From Sphingomonas sp. LaA6.9 (GTDB lineage: Bacteria > Pseudomonadota > Alphaproteobacteria > Sphingomonadales > Sphingomonadaceae), in contig NZ_JAKVIO010000007.1 in NCBI RefSeq assembly GCF_022601895.1, positions 86,218 through 150,217 on the forward strand: a stretch of 64,000 nt of DNA, given 5' to 3'. Made by a program: the position numbers and the translations under genes. Positions 26,451-35,342 of this stretch are shown here, in pieces; the first letter of the stretch is position 1; every line of letters starts with the position of its first letter. The notes under the pieces were generated by a model. The model saw nothing but the letters and a program-made list of their open reading frames with translations. It ran no database searches and was not told the origin of the DNA.

Positions 26451-27762
26451 GCCGGACGCTACCGAAGCCTTTGTCTGGATGTGGCTGCCCGGGGCAGCAG
26501 AACCGGTGGTCGCCGGCCGCCTCGACCAGGATGGCGAGCGCCTGCTCTTTACCTACGGTGCCAGCTACCGGCGCCGTAAGAGCGCCATTCCCATCTACGA
26601 GCCTGAACTCCCCCTCCAGGAAGGAGTCATCGCGCCCATCAACGGCTTGCAAATGGCAAGCTGCATTCGCGACGGCTCGCCGGATGCCTGGGGCCGCCGG
26701 GTCATCATCAACAGGCTGACGGGCAAAAAGCCCGACGCTGCTCGCGTACCCGAGATCAGCGAGCTGACCTTTCTGCTCCAGTCAGGCTCCGACCGGATTG
26801 GCGCCCTCGATTTTCAGGCATCGGCCACAGAGTATGTCCCCCGCCTTGCCGCACAAGCCTCCCTTGACGAGCTTATGGAGGCAGCCGCCCTTATCGAAAA
26901 AGGCGTGCCACTGACCCCGGCACTCGACCAGGCCCTCAATCATGGCACGTCGATTGGCGGGGCGCGCCCCAAGGCGCTGATTGATGACGGCGCAAAGAAA
27001 TTCATCGCCAAATTTTCGGCAGCCAACGACACCTACAGCGTCGTGAAGGCCGAATTCATCGCGATGAAGCTGGCAGCCGCCTGCGGACTCAACGCCGCGT
27101 CCGTGTCGATGACCCGCGCCGCCCATAAGGATGTGCTGCTTATCGAGCGCTTCGACCGCACGCACACAAAGGATGGCTGGACGCGACGCGCCATGGTCTC
27201 AGCCCTGACCATGCTGGGCCTTGATGAGATGATGGCCCGTTACGCCTCCTACGAAGACTTGGCCGAACTCATTCGCCACCGCTTCACTGACCCCAAGGAC
27301 ACGCTGAAGGAACTCTATGGGCGGATCTGCTTCAACGTGCTGTGCGGCAATACCGACGACCATGCCCGCAACCATGCCGCCTTCTGGGATGGCAGGATGC
27401 TCACGCTCACGCCCGCCTATGACATCTGCCCGCAAGGGCGCACAGGCAACGAAGCCACGCAGGCGATGCTGATCAAGGGCGATGGCCGTGCCAGCACGCT
27501 CGCCACTCTGCTGGCCGGCGCGCCGGATTATCACATGAAAGAAGCGGAAGCCGCTGCGCTTATAGAACATCAGATCACAACCATCGCCCACCTCTGGCAA
27601 GAGATCTGCAACGAAGCAGACCTCAGTCCCGTCGATCGCAAGCTGTTCGCCCGGCGTCAGTTTCTCAACAGCTATGCGCTCGACGGCCTCAATAACCACA
27701 AGGCGCTGCAGGATACCTTCCGCGCCGCACACAACACGCTGCTTGCCAGCGGAGGCGCCTGA
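26437..27762 (+). CDS. hipA: HipA-family Ser/Thr kinase toxin
   Basis: A 441-residue protein of the same length as E. coli HipA, which phosphorylates glutamyl-tRNA synthetase and induces persistence. Visible here are the N-terminal couple domain (LFTYGASYRRRKSAIPIYEPEL shown in part, then ASCIRDGSPDAWGRRVI), the Gly-rich autophosphorylation loop GTSIGGARPKALI near residue 170, the ATP-site Lys in KKFIAKFSA, the catalytic NTDDHARNHA near residue 307 and the metal-binding YDICP near residue 328. All key kinase positions appear intact, so the toxin is predicted active. Target specificity is unknown. It overlaps hipB by 14 bases and is the only fully intact operon in the decayed island. Confidence 0.87.
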   Translation: MMTSKPDATEAFVWMWLPGAAEPVVAGRLDQDGERLLFTYGASYRRRKSAIPIYEPELPLQEGVIAPINGLQMASCIRDGSPDAWGRRVIINRLTGKKPDAARVPEISELTFLLQSGSDRIGALDFQASATEYVPRLAAQASLDELMEAAALIEKGVPLTPALDQALNHGTSIGGARPKALIDDGAKKFIAKFSAANDTYSVVKAEFIAMKLAAACGLNAASVSMTRAAHKDVLLIERFDRTHTKDGWTRRAMVSALTMLGLDEMMARYASYEDLAELIRHRFTDPKDTLKELYGRICFNVLCGNTDDHARNHAAFWDGRMLTLTPAYDICPQGRTGNEATQAMLIKGDGRASTLATLLAGAPDYHMKEAEAAALIEHQITTIAHLWQEICNEADLSPVDRKLFARRQFLNSYALDGLNNHKALQDTFRAAHNTLLASGGA

Positions 27763-27764
27763 AT

Positions 27765-28276
27765 ATGACAGCGCCAAGGCAGCTCAAAAGGCGCGTATGG
27801 CCGGGAGCGTTTCTCCGCTCCCTCGGCCATGCCTCATTGGCTGCGGAGCAGACCGCCTCCGGCATCAACTTCCTTGGCAGTCGCCATCAGGCGCCCTTTT
27901 CTTCCTCGGTGGGCGCGGCGCAGATCACCAGCGCACTGGGTTTCACACGATAGAAGTGCCGCTGGCTGGCGGCCAGATTCCAAGATTGGCCGGTGTTACA
28001 CTGCACGATGCCGCCCGCTTCACCTCTGCGGCCAACCAAGCCTTCGGCGCCCACTTCCTCAAACAATTCGAGGCGGCGGCTGACGAACTGACCGCGCTGT
28101 CCGAAGCGATAGCGCGCCTAGGCCAGCCCCGCCGCTACCCCGCCGCCTGCCTTCTCTCCCCCTTCCTCGCGCGCGCAACCACCGTAATGGAGTCATTACC
28201 AGAGACCATCCTTGACAGCGTGCTTTCAGAGGATCAGCAAACTGAGCTGCTGCCGGTTTCGCGGACACCGCGATAG
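27765..28276 (+). pseudogene. Frameshifted and IS-truncated gene of unknown family
   Basis: An ATG at 27765 follows GGAGG, three bases after the hipA stop. It reads with coding-like codon usage through TASGINFLGSRHQAPF and GAAQITSALGF, then hits TAG at 27951. From about 27945 the neighbouring frame continues smoothly as HTIEVPLAGGQIPRLAGVTL, DAARFTSAANQAFGAHFLKQ, AAADELTALSEAIARL and SLPETILDSVLSEDQQ to 28276, where IS3-derived sequence begins. The simplest reading is one gene with a single frameshift in the GGGTTT stretch and a 3-prime end removed by the insertion sequence. I do not recognise the family. It may have been a third cotranscribed gene after hipBA. Confidence 0.5.
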
Positions 28277-28612
28277 GCTACGCTACCTCAGATTGTTTCT
28301 CGAAGTCGATGGGGCTGAGGTACCCCAAGGTCGAGTGCCGGCGCCTTGGATTATAGAATCGCTCGATATAGTCGAACACGTCGGCCTTGGCCTGGTCGCG
28401 CGTGCGATAGACCCTCCTGCCGATACGTTCGGTCTTGAGCGAGGAGAAGAAGCTCTCCATCGCGGCATTGTCCCAGACATTGCCCGAGCGGCTCATTGAA
28501 CAGGTGACGCCGTTGTCGGCCATCAACCGCTGGAACTGCTCACTGGTATATTGGCCGCTCTGGTCCGAGTGATGCAGCAGGTCACCTTGTCTCGGCGGCC
28601 GGACCGAACGAG
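28250..28612 (-). mobile_element. IS3-family transposase OrfB, C-terminal remnant
   Basis: The minus strand encodes the last third of an IS3-family integrase-type transposase: LLHHSDQSGQYTSEQFQRLM (second D of the DDE triad), SRSGNVWDNAAMESFFSSLK (the E) and RFYNPRRRHSTLGYLSPIDF. It ends at a stop at 28278. Upstream of about 28612 the homology stops, so OrfA and most of OrfB are missing. TTTCGCGGACACCG near 28256-28271 may be the element's terminal repeat, placing the left boundary near 28250, inside the preceding broken gene. The element is not mobile by itself. Confidence 0.8.
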
Positions 28613-28722
28613 CTAGAGGCGCTCTAAATCACTCACAAGATTACGTGGTGATTACGTGGCGGGCTTCTAGTCGGTAAATTCTGCTTCCGTACTGGTGGTA
28701 AAGTCCGCGGAAAACCTAATGG

Positions 28723-28796
28723 CGCGCCCGGCAGGATTCGAACCTGCGACCCCAAGCTTAGAAGGCTCGTGCTCTATCCAGCTGAGCTACGGGCGC
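28723..28796 (-). tRNA. tRNA-Arg (anticodon TCT)
   Basis: A complete 74-base cloverleaf can be folded: acceptor GCGCCCG/CGGGCGC with discriminator G, D-arm GCTC/GAGC, anticodon stem CGAGC/GCTTG with loop CTTCTAA giving anticodon TCT, variable GGGTC, and T-arm GCAGG/CCTGC with TTCGAAT. The CCA end is not encoded in full. The decayed mobile region lies on its 3-prime side, the side used by tRNA-targeting integrases. A partial second copy of the 5-prime end sits at 29453-29468. Confidence 0.93.
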
Positions 28797-28905
28797 GCTG
28801 TCGCGTATGGCGACGCGCACGCGCATAGCGTGGATTGCGCGCGCGCGAAACCTCGATAGTGGCGCGCGCCGTGGCCATGGGGGACATCTGCGCGCCGAAC
28901 ACGAC
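28781..28905. repeat. Direct repeat copy 1: tRNA-Arg 5-prime end, intergenic region and yhhQ start
   Basis: This copy aligns gap-free with 29453-29577; over the first 104 bases I count about 85 identities. It contains the true 5-prime end of tRNA-Arg, a hairpin GTCGC-GTATG-GCGAC, the shared stretch CCTCGATAGT, and a yhhQ-like start ATGGGGGACAT that leads only into an aborted frame (MGDICAPNTTWAEADG). The hairpin loop differs between copies while its stem is conserved. Confidence 0.75.
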
Positions 28906-28970
28906 TTGGGCTGAAGCGGATGGCGCCCGGCTGCCGGGCCGGCAACCGGGGGCCATTCCGGCGCGTTCGG

Positions 28971-29405
<435 letters not shown>

Positions 29406-29452
29406 GATCGCCGAGGTGGCGGGGGAGGTTTCGGCGTCCGGCCCGGTTTCAC

Positions 29453-29577
29453 GCTGAGCTACTGGCGCGCTGTCGCGCCTGGCGACGCACACGCGTCTGG
29501 CGTGGATTGCATGGGCAAAAAACCTCGATAGTGTTGCGCACCATGAGCATGGGGGAAACGGGCGCGCCGAAAGCGGT
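29453..29577. repeat. Direct repeat copy 2: truncated tRNA-Arg 5-prime end, intergenic region and true yhhQ start
   Basis: Begins GCTGAGCTACTGGCGCGC, which is the complement of the first 16-18 bases of a tRNA-Arg (acceptor GCGCCAG instead of GCGCCCG), and then matches 28797-28905 through the hairpin GTCGC-GCCTG-GCGAC and CCTCGATAGT to the functional yhhQ start. The rest of the tRNA is missing here, replaced by the SDR fragment. Confidence 0.75.
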
Positions 29578-30271
29578 TTCGGCACAGGCGGTTGCAGGCG
29601 GGCATTTCCGCTATTTCGACTTCGTCATGGCGGCGTTCGTCACCGTGCTGCTGCTCTCCAACCTGATCGGCGCGGCCAAGCTGTCGACGGTGGCGGGCTT
29701 CACCTTTGGCGCGGGCATCCTCTTCTTCCCGTTGGGCTATGTGATCGGCGATGTGCTGACCGAGGTCTATGGCTATGCGCGCGCTCGGCGCTGCGTCTGG
29801 GCGGGTTTCGGCGCGATGCTGTTCATGGCCGTGATGAGCTGGGTCGTCGTGTCGCTGCCGCCGGCCGAAGGGTGGAAGGGTCAGGCCGCCTATGAGGCGG
29901 TCTTCGGCGCGACCCCGCGGATCGTCTTCGCCTCGCTTCTCGCGTTCTGGGCGGGCGAATTCGCCAACAGCTTCGTGCTCGCGAAGATGAAGGTCTGGAC
30001 CGAGGGCAGGCATTTGTGGACGCGCACGATCGGCTCGACGGTGGTGGGGCAGGGAGTCGACAGCCTGATCTTCTACCCGCTCGCCTTTCTGGGCGTGTGG
30101 GAAGACTGGCAGGTCGCGACGGTGATGGTCACCAACTGGGCCATGAAGGTCGGCTGGGAAGCGGTGCTGACGCCGGTGACCTATGCCGTGGTCGGCTGGC
30201 TCAAGCGCCGCGAGGGTGTGGATGTGTACGACCGCGGCACCGACTTCACGCCGTTCAGCGCGAAGGTGTAG
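29543..30271 (+). CDS. yhhQ: Queuosine precursor transporter (YhhQ/DUF165 family)
   Basis: A 242-residue inner-membrane protein of the COG1738 family that imports queuine precursors (preQ0/preQ1) for tRNA queuosine modification. Six or so helices are visible, beginning HFRYFDFVMAAFVTVLLLSN, with family signatures FTFGAGILFFPLGYVIGDVL, TEVYGYARARR near residue 75, RIVFASLLAFWAGEFANSF near residue 130 and STVVGQGVDSLIFYPLAFLG near residue 160. I choose the ATG at 29543; an in-frame ATG at 29507 would add 12 residues, and no clear Shine-Dalgarno decides between them. The protein looks intact despite the rearranged upstream region. Confidence 0.9.
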   Translation: MSMGETGAPKAVSAQAVAGGHFRYFDFVMAAFVTVLLLSNLIGAAKLSTVAGFTFGAGILFFPLGYVIGDVLTEVYGYARARRCVWAGFGAMLFMAVMSWVVVSLPPAEGWKGQAAYEAVFGATPRIVFASLLAFWAGEFANSFVLAKMKVWTEGRHLWTRTIGSTVVGQGVDSLIFYPLAFLGVWEDWQVATVMVTNWAMKVGWEAVLTPVTYAVVGWLKRREGVDVYDRGTDFTPFSAKV

Positions 30272-30474
30272 GCGGGGCGCACTGTTCACTCCCCTCCCTT
30301 CCAGCGAGGGGCGCAAATTCCGCTTTTCACAACTTTGCGACATTCCCGGTCCGATCGCGACAAGCGTCCAGATCGACTGGAACGCGTTGCTTGCCCCCTT
30401 CTCAAAGGTCGTAAAGCAGATTGGCAACCGCGTTGGCACCCCACACGAAAGCGACAAAGAGTAGGATTTCAGCA

Positions 30475-30705
30475 AGGGCGATTGGGTAACGCCGTCGCCA
30501 CCGCCATTCTCGACCGGCTGCTCCACCACAGCCATGTCATCACCATCCGCGGGGATAGCTATCAATTACGCGAAAAGCGTCGCAGTGGCCTTTTGCAAAA
30601 GGCCACTGCGACGCATGATTTGGAGAGTGCCTAACAACCCTGGGCGGACCAGTTTTGCGTGTCGCCCCCGGACCACTTCACGATGTCGCTTGATACAGAA
30701 CGGAA
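30475..30705 (+). mobile_element. IS21-family istB remnant
   Basis: The frame GNAVATAILDRLLHHSHVIT, followed by IRGDSYQLREKRRSGLLQ, is the unmistakable C-terminal end of IstB, the ATP-binding helper of IS21-type transposition. It ends at TAA near 30634. The following GCGGACCAGTTTTGCGTGTCG and CCCCCGGACCACTTCACGATGTCG carry the repeated GGACCA and GTGTCG-like motifs seen at IS21-type ends. The Walker A part of IstB and all of istA are missing, so the element is dead. Confidence 0.75.
30577..30614. repeat. 38-bp perfect palindrome inside the istB remnant
   Basis: GCGTCGCAGTGGCCTTTTG followed immediately by its exact reverse complement. It lies within the last codons of the istB remnant. As RNA it would form a 17-18 bp stem. 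Confidence 0.9.
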
Positions 30706-30954
30706 TGTTAGCTTTCCAGCCCCCCAACCGTCATCCCGCCCTTTCTTGAATGAATAATCGCTTTCAGTTGGCGGAAAAGACTCGATGTAGCGGCTGACAT
30801 GTCGTCGGAAACTGCCGAAAAATCGCTGTCCACGCCCCTGTTCTGTCTGGCTGATCTGACAATCGACTCTTTGAAGGCGTGGAGTGCGGCCGCACTGATC
30901 GAGGAGGTTCCCCCTACACGCCGAACTTTCCTGACCTTCGTAGGAGATCGGAAC

Positions 30955-31377
30955 TCAATCCGGCGCCGGGATCGGCGCCGGCTGGCGTTCGATCTTGGGC
31001 AACGTCTCGTCGATCAGCGCCCAGTGCGGCGCGGAATCGGTCCAGATCGTGGCGCCGGGCTTCGCGATCGCGGCATCGTCGAGCGTGCCGGCGCGAACGA
31101 TGATGAGGTGCGGTCGGACCTCTGCCGCACTGAACAACGGGGTGCCGCAATCGGGGCAGAAGCGCCGGTGCATGACATTGCCGCTGTCGGCATGGCTCTC
31201 ATAACCGCGCGTCTCGCCGGTGATCGTGATGCTGTCTGATGGGAAGATCACATTCACCGTCGCGTTGCCCGCCGCCAGATGCTGGCAGTCGCGGCACCAG
31301 CAGATGCGCGTCGCGATCGGTTCGGCCTCGATGCTGTAGCGGACGGCGCCGCAGAGGCAGCCGCCCGTGATGCTCAT
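30955..31377 (-). CDS. GFA/CENP-V domain protein (glutathione-dependent formaldehyde-activating family)
   Basis: A 140-residue zinc-binding protein with the family's cysteine pattern: [11 protein letters not shown] at residues 5-15, [10 protein letters not shown] near residue 27 and [13 protein letters not shown] near residue 72, ending [17 protein letters not shown]. Members relate to the GFA enzyme acting on S-hydroxymethylglutathione, but most homologues have no proven substrate. The start ATG overlaps the purQ stop by four bases (31374-31377), so it is translated from the purSQ message although its link to purines is unclear. Confidence 0.88.
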   Translation of the reverse strand: MSITGGCLCGAVRYSIEAEPIATRICWCRDCQHLAAGNATVNVIFPSDSITITGETRGYESHADSGNVMHRRFCPDCGTPLFSAAEVRPHLIIVRAGTLDDAAIAKPGATIWTDSAPHWALIDETLPKIERQPAPIPAPD

Positions 31378-32042
31378 GCCGAAACGGCTTCGAGCACGCC
31401 CTCGAACAGGCGGCGGCCGTCAAGACCGCCATGCGCGGCTTCGATCATGCGTTCGGGGTGCGGCATCATGCCGAGCACATTGCCCTGCGCATTCAGGATG
31501 CCCGCGATGCCGCGTGCAGCGCCGTTGACTTCCTCGGCATAGCGGAAGGCGACGCGGCCTTCGCCCTCGAGCCAGTCGAGCGTCGCGTCGTCGGCGAAGA
31601 AATTACCGTCATGATGCGCGACGGGGATGCGGATTTCCTCATTCGCCTTGTAGCGGCTGGTGAAGATCGACTGGGTGTTCTCGACGGTCATCGCGACGTC
31701 GCGGCACACGAAGTTCAGCCCAGCGTTGCGCATCAGCGCGCCGGGCAGCAGCCCGGTCTCGGTCAGGATCTGGAAGCCGTTGCACACGCCGAACACGGGC
31801 ACGCCGCGCTCGGCTTCGGCAACCACTGCGCGCATCACCGGGCTGCGCGCGGAAATCGCGCCCGAACGCAGATAGTCGCCATAGGAGAAGCCGCCGGGAA
31901 TGCCGATGAAGCCGAGGCCGGAAGGCAGTTCGGTATCGGTGTGCCAGATCATGTCGGGCTTGCGCCCCGTGACCTGCTCGAGCGCCACCGCCAGGTCGCG
32001 GTCGCAGTTGGAACCGGGAAAGACGATGACGGCGGTCTTCAT
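31374..32042 (-). CDS. purQ: Phosphoribosylformylglycinamidine synthase subunit PurQ
   Basis: The glutaminase subunit of FGAM synthase, providing ammonia to PurL in step four of purine synthesis. The 222-residue protein starts [18 protein letters not shown] at the ATG at 32042; the longer open frame is ignored. The class I amidotransferase triad is visible as Cys in [12 protein letters not shown] near residue 85 and His/Glu in [11 protein letters not shown] near residue 195. The loop [13 protein letters not shown] near residue 50 is also typical. It is preceded by purS with a four-base gap and followed by the GFA gene with an ATGA overlap. Assignment secure. Confidence 0.96.
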   Translation of the reverse strand: MKTAVIVFPGSNCDRDLAVALEQVTGRKPDMIWHTDTELPSGLGFIGIPGGFSYGDYLRSGAISARSPVMRAVVAEAERGVPVFGVCNGFQILTETGLLPGALMRNAGLNFVCRDVAMTVENTQSIFTSRYKANEEIRIPVAHHDGNFFADDATLDWLEGEGRVAFRYAEEVNGAARGIAGILNAQGNVLGMMPHPERMIEAAHGGLDGRRLFEGVLEAVSA

Positions 32043-32046
32043 GGGC

Positions 32047-32280
32047 TCAGGCTCCGCGTTCGATGCGATAATTCTCGATGACGGTGTTGGCGAGGAGCTT
32101 CTTGCACATCTCCTCGATCTCGCCATCGGTGACGCTCTCGGCGAGATCCAGCTCGATCAGCTTGCCCGCGCGGACATCGTTGACGCCCGAAAAGCCGAGG
32201 CTCTCCAGCGCGTGGTGGATCGCCTTGCCCTGCGGGTCGAGCACGCCGCCCTTCAGTGTCACGAAAATGCGGGTCTTCAT
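32047..32280 (-). CDS. purS: Phosphoribosylformylglycinamidine synthase subunit PurS
   Basis: A 77-residue small subunit that bridges PurQ and PurL in the multi-subunit FGAM synthase. The sequence has the typical opening [18 protein letters not shown], the middle [20 protein letters not shown] and the closing [12 protein letters not shown], at the expected length. purQ follows four bases later. PurL is not in the window. Assignment secure. Confidence 0.96.
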   Translation of the reverse strand: MKTRIFVTLKGGVLDPQGKAIHHALESLGFSGVNDVRAGKLIELDLAESVTDGEIEEMCKKLLANTVIENYRIERGA

Positions 32281-32338
32281 GGTTCGAGTCTCGCTGGATG
32301 GGATTTTGGCGGCTCTATGGCCTCGCTTGGCCGCGGGT

Positions 32339-35212
32339 TCAAGGATTCACTTTGGCGGGATCGGGGATGATGCGGATGCGCAGCGCCGCGGCGGGATCGA
32401 GCCAGCGGATCGCTGCCTGCCTGAGGTCGTCGGCTGAGATCGATTCATAGACCGGTCGGGCGACGCGAAACCGTTCGATCCATCGTGGCTCGGTCTGCGC
32501 CTCGTCGATCAGCGCGATCCAGTTCCCGTTTTCGCGACGGGCTTTGTCGATCCGCTCCAGAATGGGCTTCCGCGCGCGCAGCATCAGGTCCGCGCTGACG
32601 GGTTCGGTACGCAGACGATTTGCAATCGCGTCGACAGCTGACTCGACCCTGGCGATCTCTTCCATCGCGACATTGTTCGACGCGACGAGCTGGCCGAAAC
32701 CCGGATAGATCGAGGATGTGCTCGAATAGGCGACGGGCGAATAGGTCGCGCCCAGCGTTTCGCGCAATTCCTCGGTCAGCATCAGCCCCATCACCGCCGA
32801 GAGCATCGACAGCGTCGCCTCGGTCCTGAAGTCGGAATTGTCGGTCGTCGGCCAATAGGCCATCGTCATCGCCTCATCGGGCTTGCCTTCGTGCAGCAGC
32901 ACGACTGGCGTGCGGTCGGTCGGGAAGGACACGTGCCGCGCTTCGTCGAGCTGCGGCGGAGCCTCGTCGCGCATGGGCAGCGCGCCGAAGGTGCGTGCGA
33001 CGACGTCGATCGCGGCCTGTTCGTCGATGTCCCCGACGATGCCGATCTCGATCGCGCCGCTGGCGAAGGCGCGCGCGGTCGCGGCCTTCAACTCGGCCAT
33101 GTTGCGCTGCTGGAGTATGGCGAGCGGCGGCGTGCCGAAGCGGGGATCGCCGCTGGCGATGATTCTGGGGACGTCGCGGCCCGCGATCGCGCCGGGGGAG
33201 GCGTCGAGCGTATCATAGACGACGGGAATCCGGTTCTGCCACTGACGATCGCCATCCACGCGAAAGCCCGGAGCCATCATATAGGCCGCGAAGATCTGCA
33301 TCTGGAGTTCGAGGTCGTCGGGCGTGGTGATCGTGGTCGTGCCGAAATATTCGTCGCTCGCCGCGAGCCCGAGCGCCACCGATCTCCCTGCGGTAATCGT
33401 CTGCAACTCGTCGAGGCTGTGCGCGACGAGCCCGCCCGACGCGAACGCGCCGTTCATGAACATGCGCAGGCCCGGTTTGTCCTTGCCGAATTCGAGAGCA
33501 CCCCGGCCGATGCGCAGCGACACGCGGATCCGGTCCTGCTCGAAATCGGTCTTCCGGATGTTGAGCCGGACATTATTGGCGAAGCGGATCGTGCGGATGT
33601 CCAGATCCGCGATGCGATTGTCCGCGATCACGGCGCCGGCATTGCCGAAATCGCGATAGGCAAAGGCTGCCCGTTCGGCGTCCGCAACGGGGAGCACCTC
33701 GGTCGCGCGGCTTTCGTCATAGGTGGCAAGGATTGCGCCGGGCGCGTCGGTGATCGCCTTCTTGCCCGAGACATGGACCTGGGGATTGGCGCCCGACCAT
33801 ATTGCGCGAAAGGCGTTGTTGACCGCGTCGAGCGTGATCTGCGGCACAAAAGCGTTGAATTGCTCCAGCCGCCAGGCGGGCGTGGTCACGACGAGGTCGT
33901 CGTTGATCGCGCTCACCAGCGCGTCGGCCAGCGTGTCGCTGCGCCGCGTTGCGGCCTGACGCGCGCCATTCTCGAACCCGCGGCGCAGATTGGCCATCTG
34001 CTCGTCGAGCTCGGCCTGGGTGAAGCCATAGCTCAGCGCGCGGCGCAGTTCGCGATCCGCGACGGCCACCGCGCCCCGCCAGTCGTCACCCCTGGCGCTG
34101 ATATCGATCGCGGCAAGCTCGGCGGCGCCGAACAGGGGCGCGTAACCCGCCGATCCGCCGAGGATCGGCGGATCTTCCTGCCGTGCGAGCTTGGAAAGGC
34201 GACGGCTGAGCACGGCATTGGCGAGCGTCTCGAGGATGGAGCGCTCGCGCTTCCTTGCGCTGTCCGGGCTGGTGTCGGCGGGCTTTGTCGCAAACAGCGA
34301 AACCGAGGTGGGCACATCGGGATCGCGGAAATAGGCGGTGCTCGTCGGGCGATCTGGATTGATCGTGCCGGTAACGGGTTCGGCCTCCTTCGGCCCGGCG
34401 GGCTGCCAGTCGGAAAAGCGTTCGCGGATGCTGGCCTCGATCAGGTCGGGTTCGATATCGCCCGTCACGATCAGCACGCTGCGGTCGGGGCGATAGAAAC
34501 GCCGGTAAAGGTCGCGAATGCGCTCGGCGGGCGCGCTGCGGATGACCTCGGGCGTGCCGATCGGCATGCGCCGTGCGACCAGCGTACCGGGCAGTGCGAA
34601 GTCGAGGAAATGGGTCAGGCGGCGATAGGCGTACTGATCGCGCGCGCGTCGCTCCGACAGGATGATTCCGCGCTCGCGATCGACCGCCCTCGGGTCGATG
34701 CTGAGCTCGCTTGCGGTCTCGCGCATCAGCATCAGTCCGGTGTAGACGACATCGTCGCTGACCTGCGGCAGATCGAGCTTGTAGACGGTCTCGGTAAAGC
34801 TCGTGCTGGCGTTGGTGTCCGCGCCAAAGGCGAGGCCATGGCGTTCGAGGATCTTCACCATCTCGCCCTCGGGCACGTGCGTCGATCCGTTGAATGCCAT
34901 ATGCTCGAGGAAATGCGCGAGACCCTGCTGGTCTTCGGCCTCGGCCGTCGAACCCACGTCGAAGCGCATCCGGATCGAAGCTGAACCCAGCGGCGTCGCA
35001 TTGCGGCGGATCGCATAACGCATGCCATTGGGCAGCAGGCCGTAACGCCATTCGGGGTCGCGCGGCACGTCGCTGCGGTCGAAACCCCAGGCGGTGCTGA
35101 CCGGGTCGGCGGGCGCGGCAATCGCGGGGCGTACGATCGGGGCGGGGGATTGACAGGCCGAAAGCGCCAGCATGCTCGCGCTTCCAAGAAGAATCAGGAT
35201 GTTACGGATCAC
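32339..35212 (-). CDS. M16 (insulinase-like) zinc metallopeptidase, lipoprotein
   Basis: A 957-residue protein with two M16 halves. The signal ends in a lipobox (LALSACQ), so it should be lipid-anchored, probably in the periplasm. The N-terminal half has the inverted zinc motif HFLEHMAFNGSTH near residue 100 and the downstream Glu region RERGIILSERR near residue 185. The C-terminal half lacks the motif, as is usual for PqqL-like two-domain enzymes that degrade peptides or protein fragments. It ends 58 bases before purS on the same strand and starts 130 bases after the GST stop. Substrates are unknown. Confidence 0.9.
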   Translation of the reverse strand: MIRNILILLGSASMLALSACQSPAPIVRPAIAAPADPVSTAWGFDRSDVPRDPEWRYGLLPNGMRYAIRRNATPLGSASIRMRFDVGSTAEAEDQQGLAHFLEHMAFNGSTHVPEGEMVKILERHGLAFGADTNASTSFTETVYKLDLPQVSDDVVYTGLMLMRETASELSIDPRAVDRERGIILSERRARDQYAYRRLTHFLDFALPGTLVARRMPIGTPEVIRSAPAERIRDLYRRFYRPDRSVLIVTGDIEPDLIEASIRERFSDWQPAGPKEAEPVTGTINPDRPTSTAYFRDPDVPTSVSLFATKPADTSPDSARKRERSILETLANAVLSRRLSKLARQEDPPILGGSAGYAPLFGAAELAAIDISARGDDWRGAVAVADRELRRALSYGFTQAELDEQMANLRRGFENGARQAATRRSDTLADALVSAINDDLVVTTPAWRLEQFNAFVPQITLDAVNNAFRAIWSGANPQVHVSGKKAITDAPGAILATYDESRATEVLPVADAERAAFAYRDFGNAGAVIADNRIADLDIRTIRFANNVRLNIRKTDFEQDRIRVSLRIGRGALEFGKDKPGLRMFMNGAFASGGLVAHSLDELQTITAGRSVALGLAASDEYFGTTTITTPDDLELQMQIFAAYMMAPGFRVDGDRQWQNRIPVVYDTLDASPGAIAGRDVPRIIASGDPRFGTPPLAILQQRNMAELKAATARAFASGAIEIGIVGDIDEQAAIDVVARTFGALPMRDEAPPQLDEARHVSFPTDRTPVVLLHEGKPDEAMTMAYWPTTDNSDFRTEATLSMLSAVMGLMLTEELRETLGATYSPVAYSSTSSIYPGFGQLVASNNVAMEEIARVESAVDAIANRLRTEPVSADLMLRARKPILERIDKARRENGNWIALIDEAQTEPRWIERFRVARPVYESISADDLRQAAIRWLDPAAALRIRIIPDPAKVNP

Positions 35213-35342
35213 CGAACGGTGTGCTCGATCTGCGTCATGGGACGCGCAGGAGCACCAAAGCGCAGCGAACTGTCAATGCCAAAGACCCGAAATCAGGTCA
35301 GATGACAGCAATCGAAATGCGGGCTGGTCACCCCGGATCCTG

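Larger units (their letters stand above)
30272..30954. other. Remnant-rich region between yhhQ and the GFA gene
   Basis: No intact gene is seen in these 683 bases. A short hairpin CCCCTC-CCTTCCAGC-GAGGGG at 30291-30311 may end yhhQ transcription. Then comes an IS21 istB remnant (30475-30700), and then roughly 250 bases that I cannot assign. An open frame from 30799 (MSSETAEKSLSTPLFCLADL) runs antisense into the GFA gene and has no recognisable domain. Confidence 0.5.

Noticed and set aside
28620..28722. Integrase gene or second attachment site next to tRNA-Arg
   Set aside because: Only a 10-bp direct repeat GATTACGTGG (28639 and 28650) is present; no tyrosine recombinase motif and no copy of the tRNA 3-prime end was found near 24.7-25.5 kb.
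29453..29542. preQ1 riboswitch upstream of the queuosine transporter
   Set aside because: No aptamer-like H-type pseudoknot with the A-rich tail is visible; the only structure is a GTCGC/GCGAC hairpin shared with the other repeat copy.
30799..31239. 146-codon plus-strand frame beginning MSSETAEKS
   Set aside because: The second half is antisense to the GFA gene, and the first 50 residues show no domain; it may be remnant sequence.
32891..34984. 697-codon plus-strand open frame
   Set aside because: It is a shadow of the M16 peptidase gene, with Arg/Asp/Val-rich low-complexity composition and no domain.
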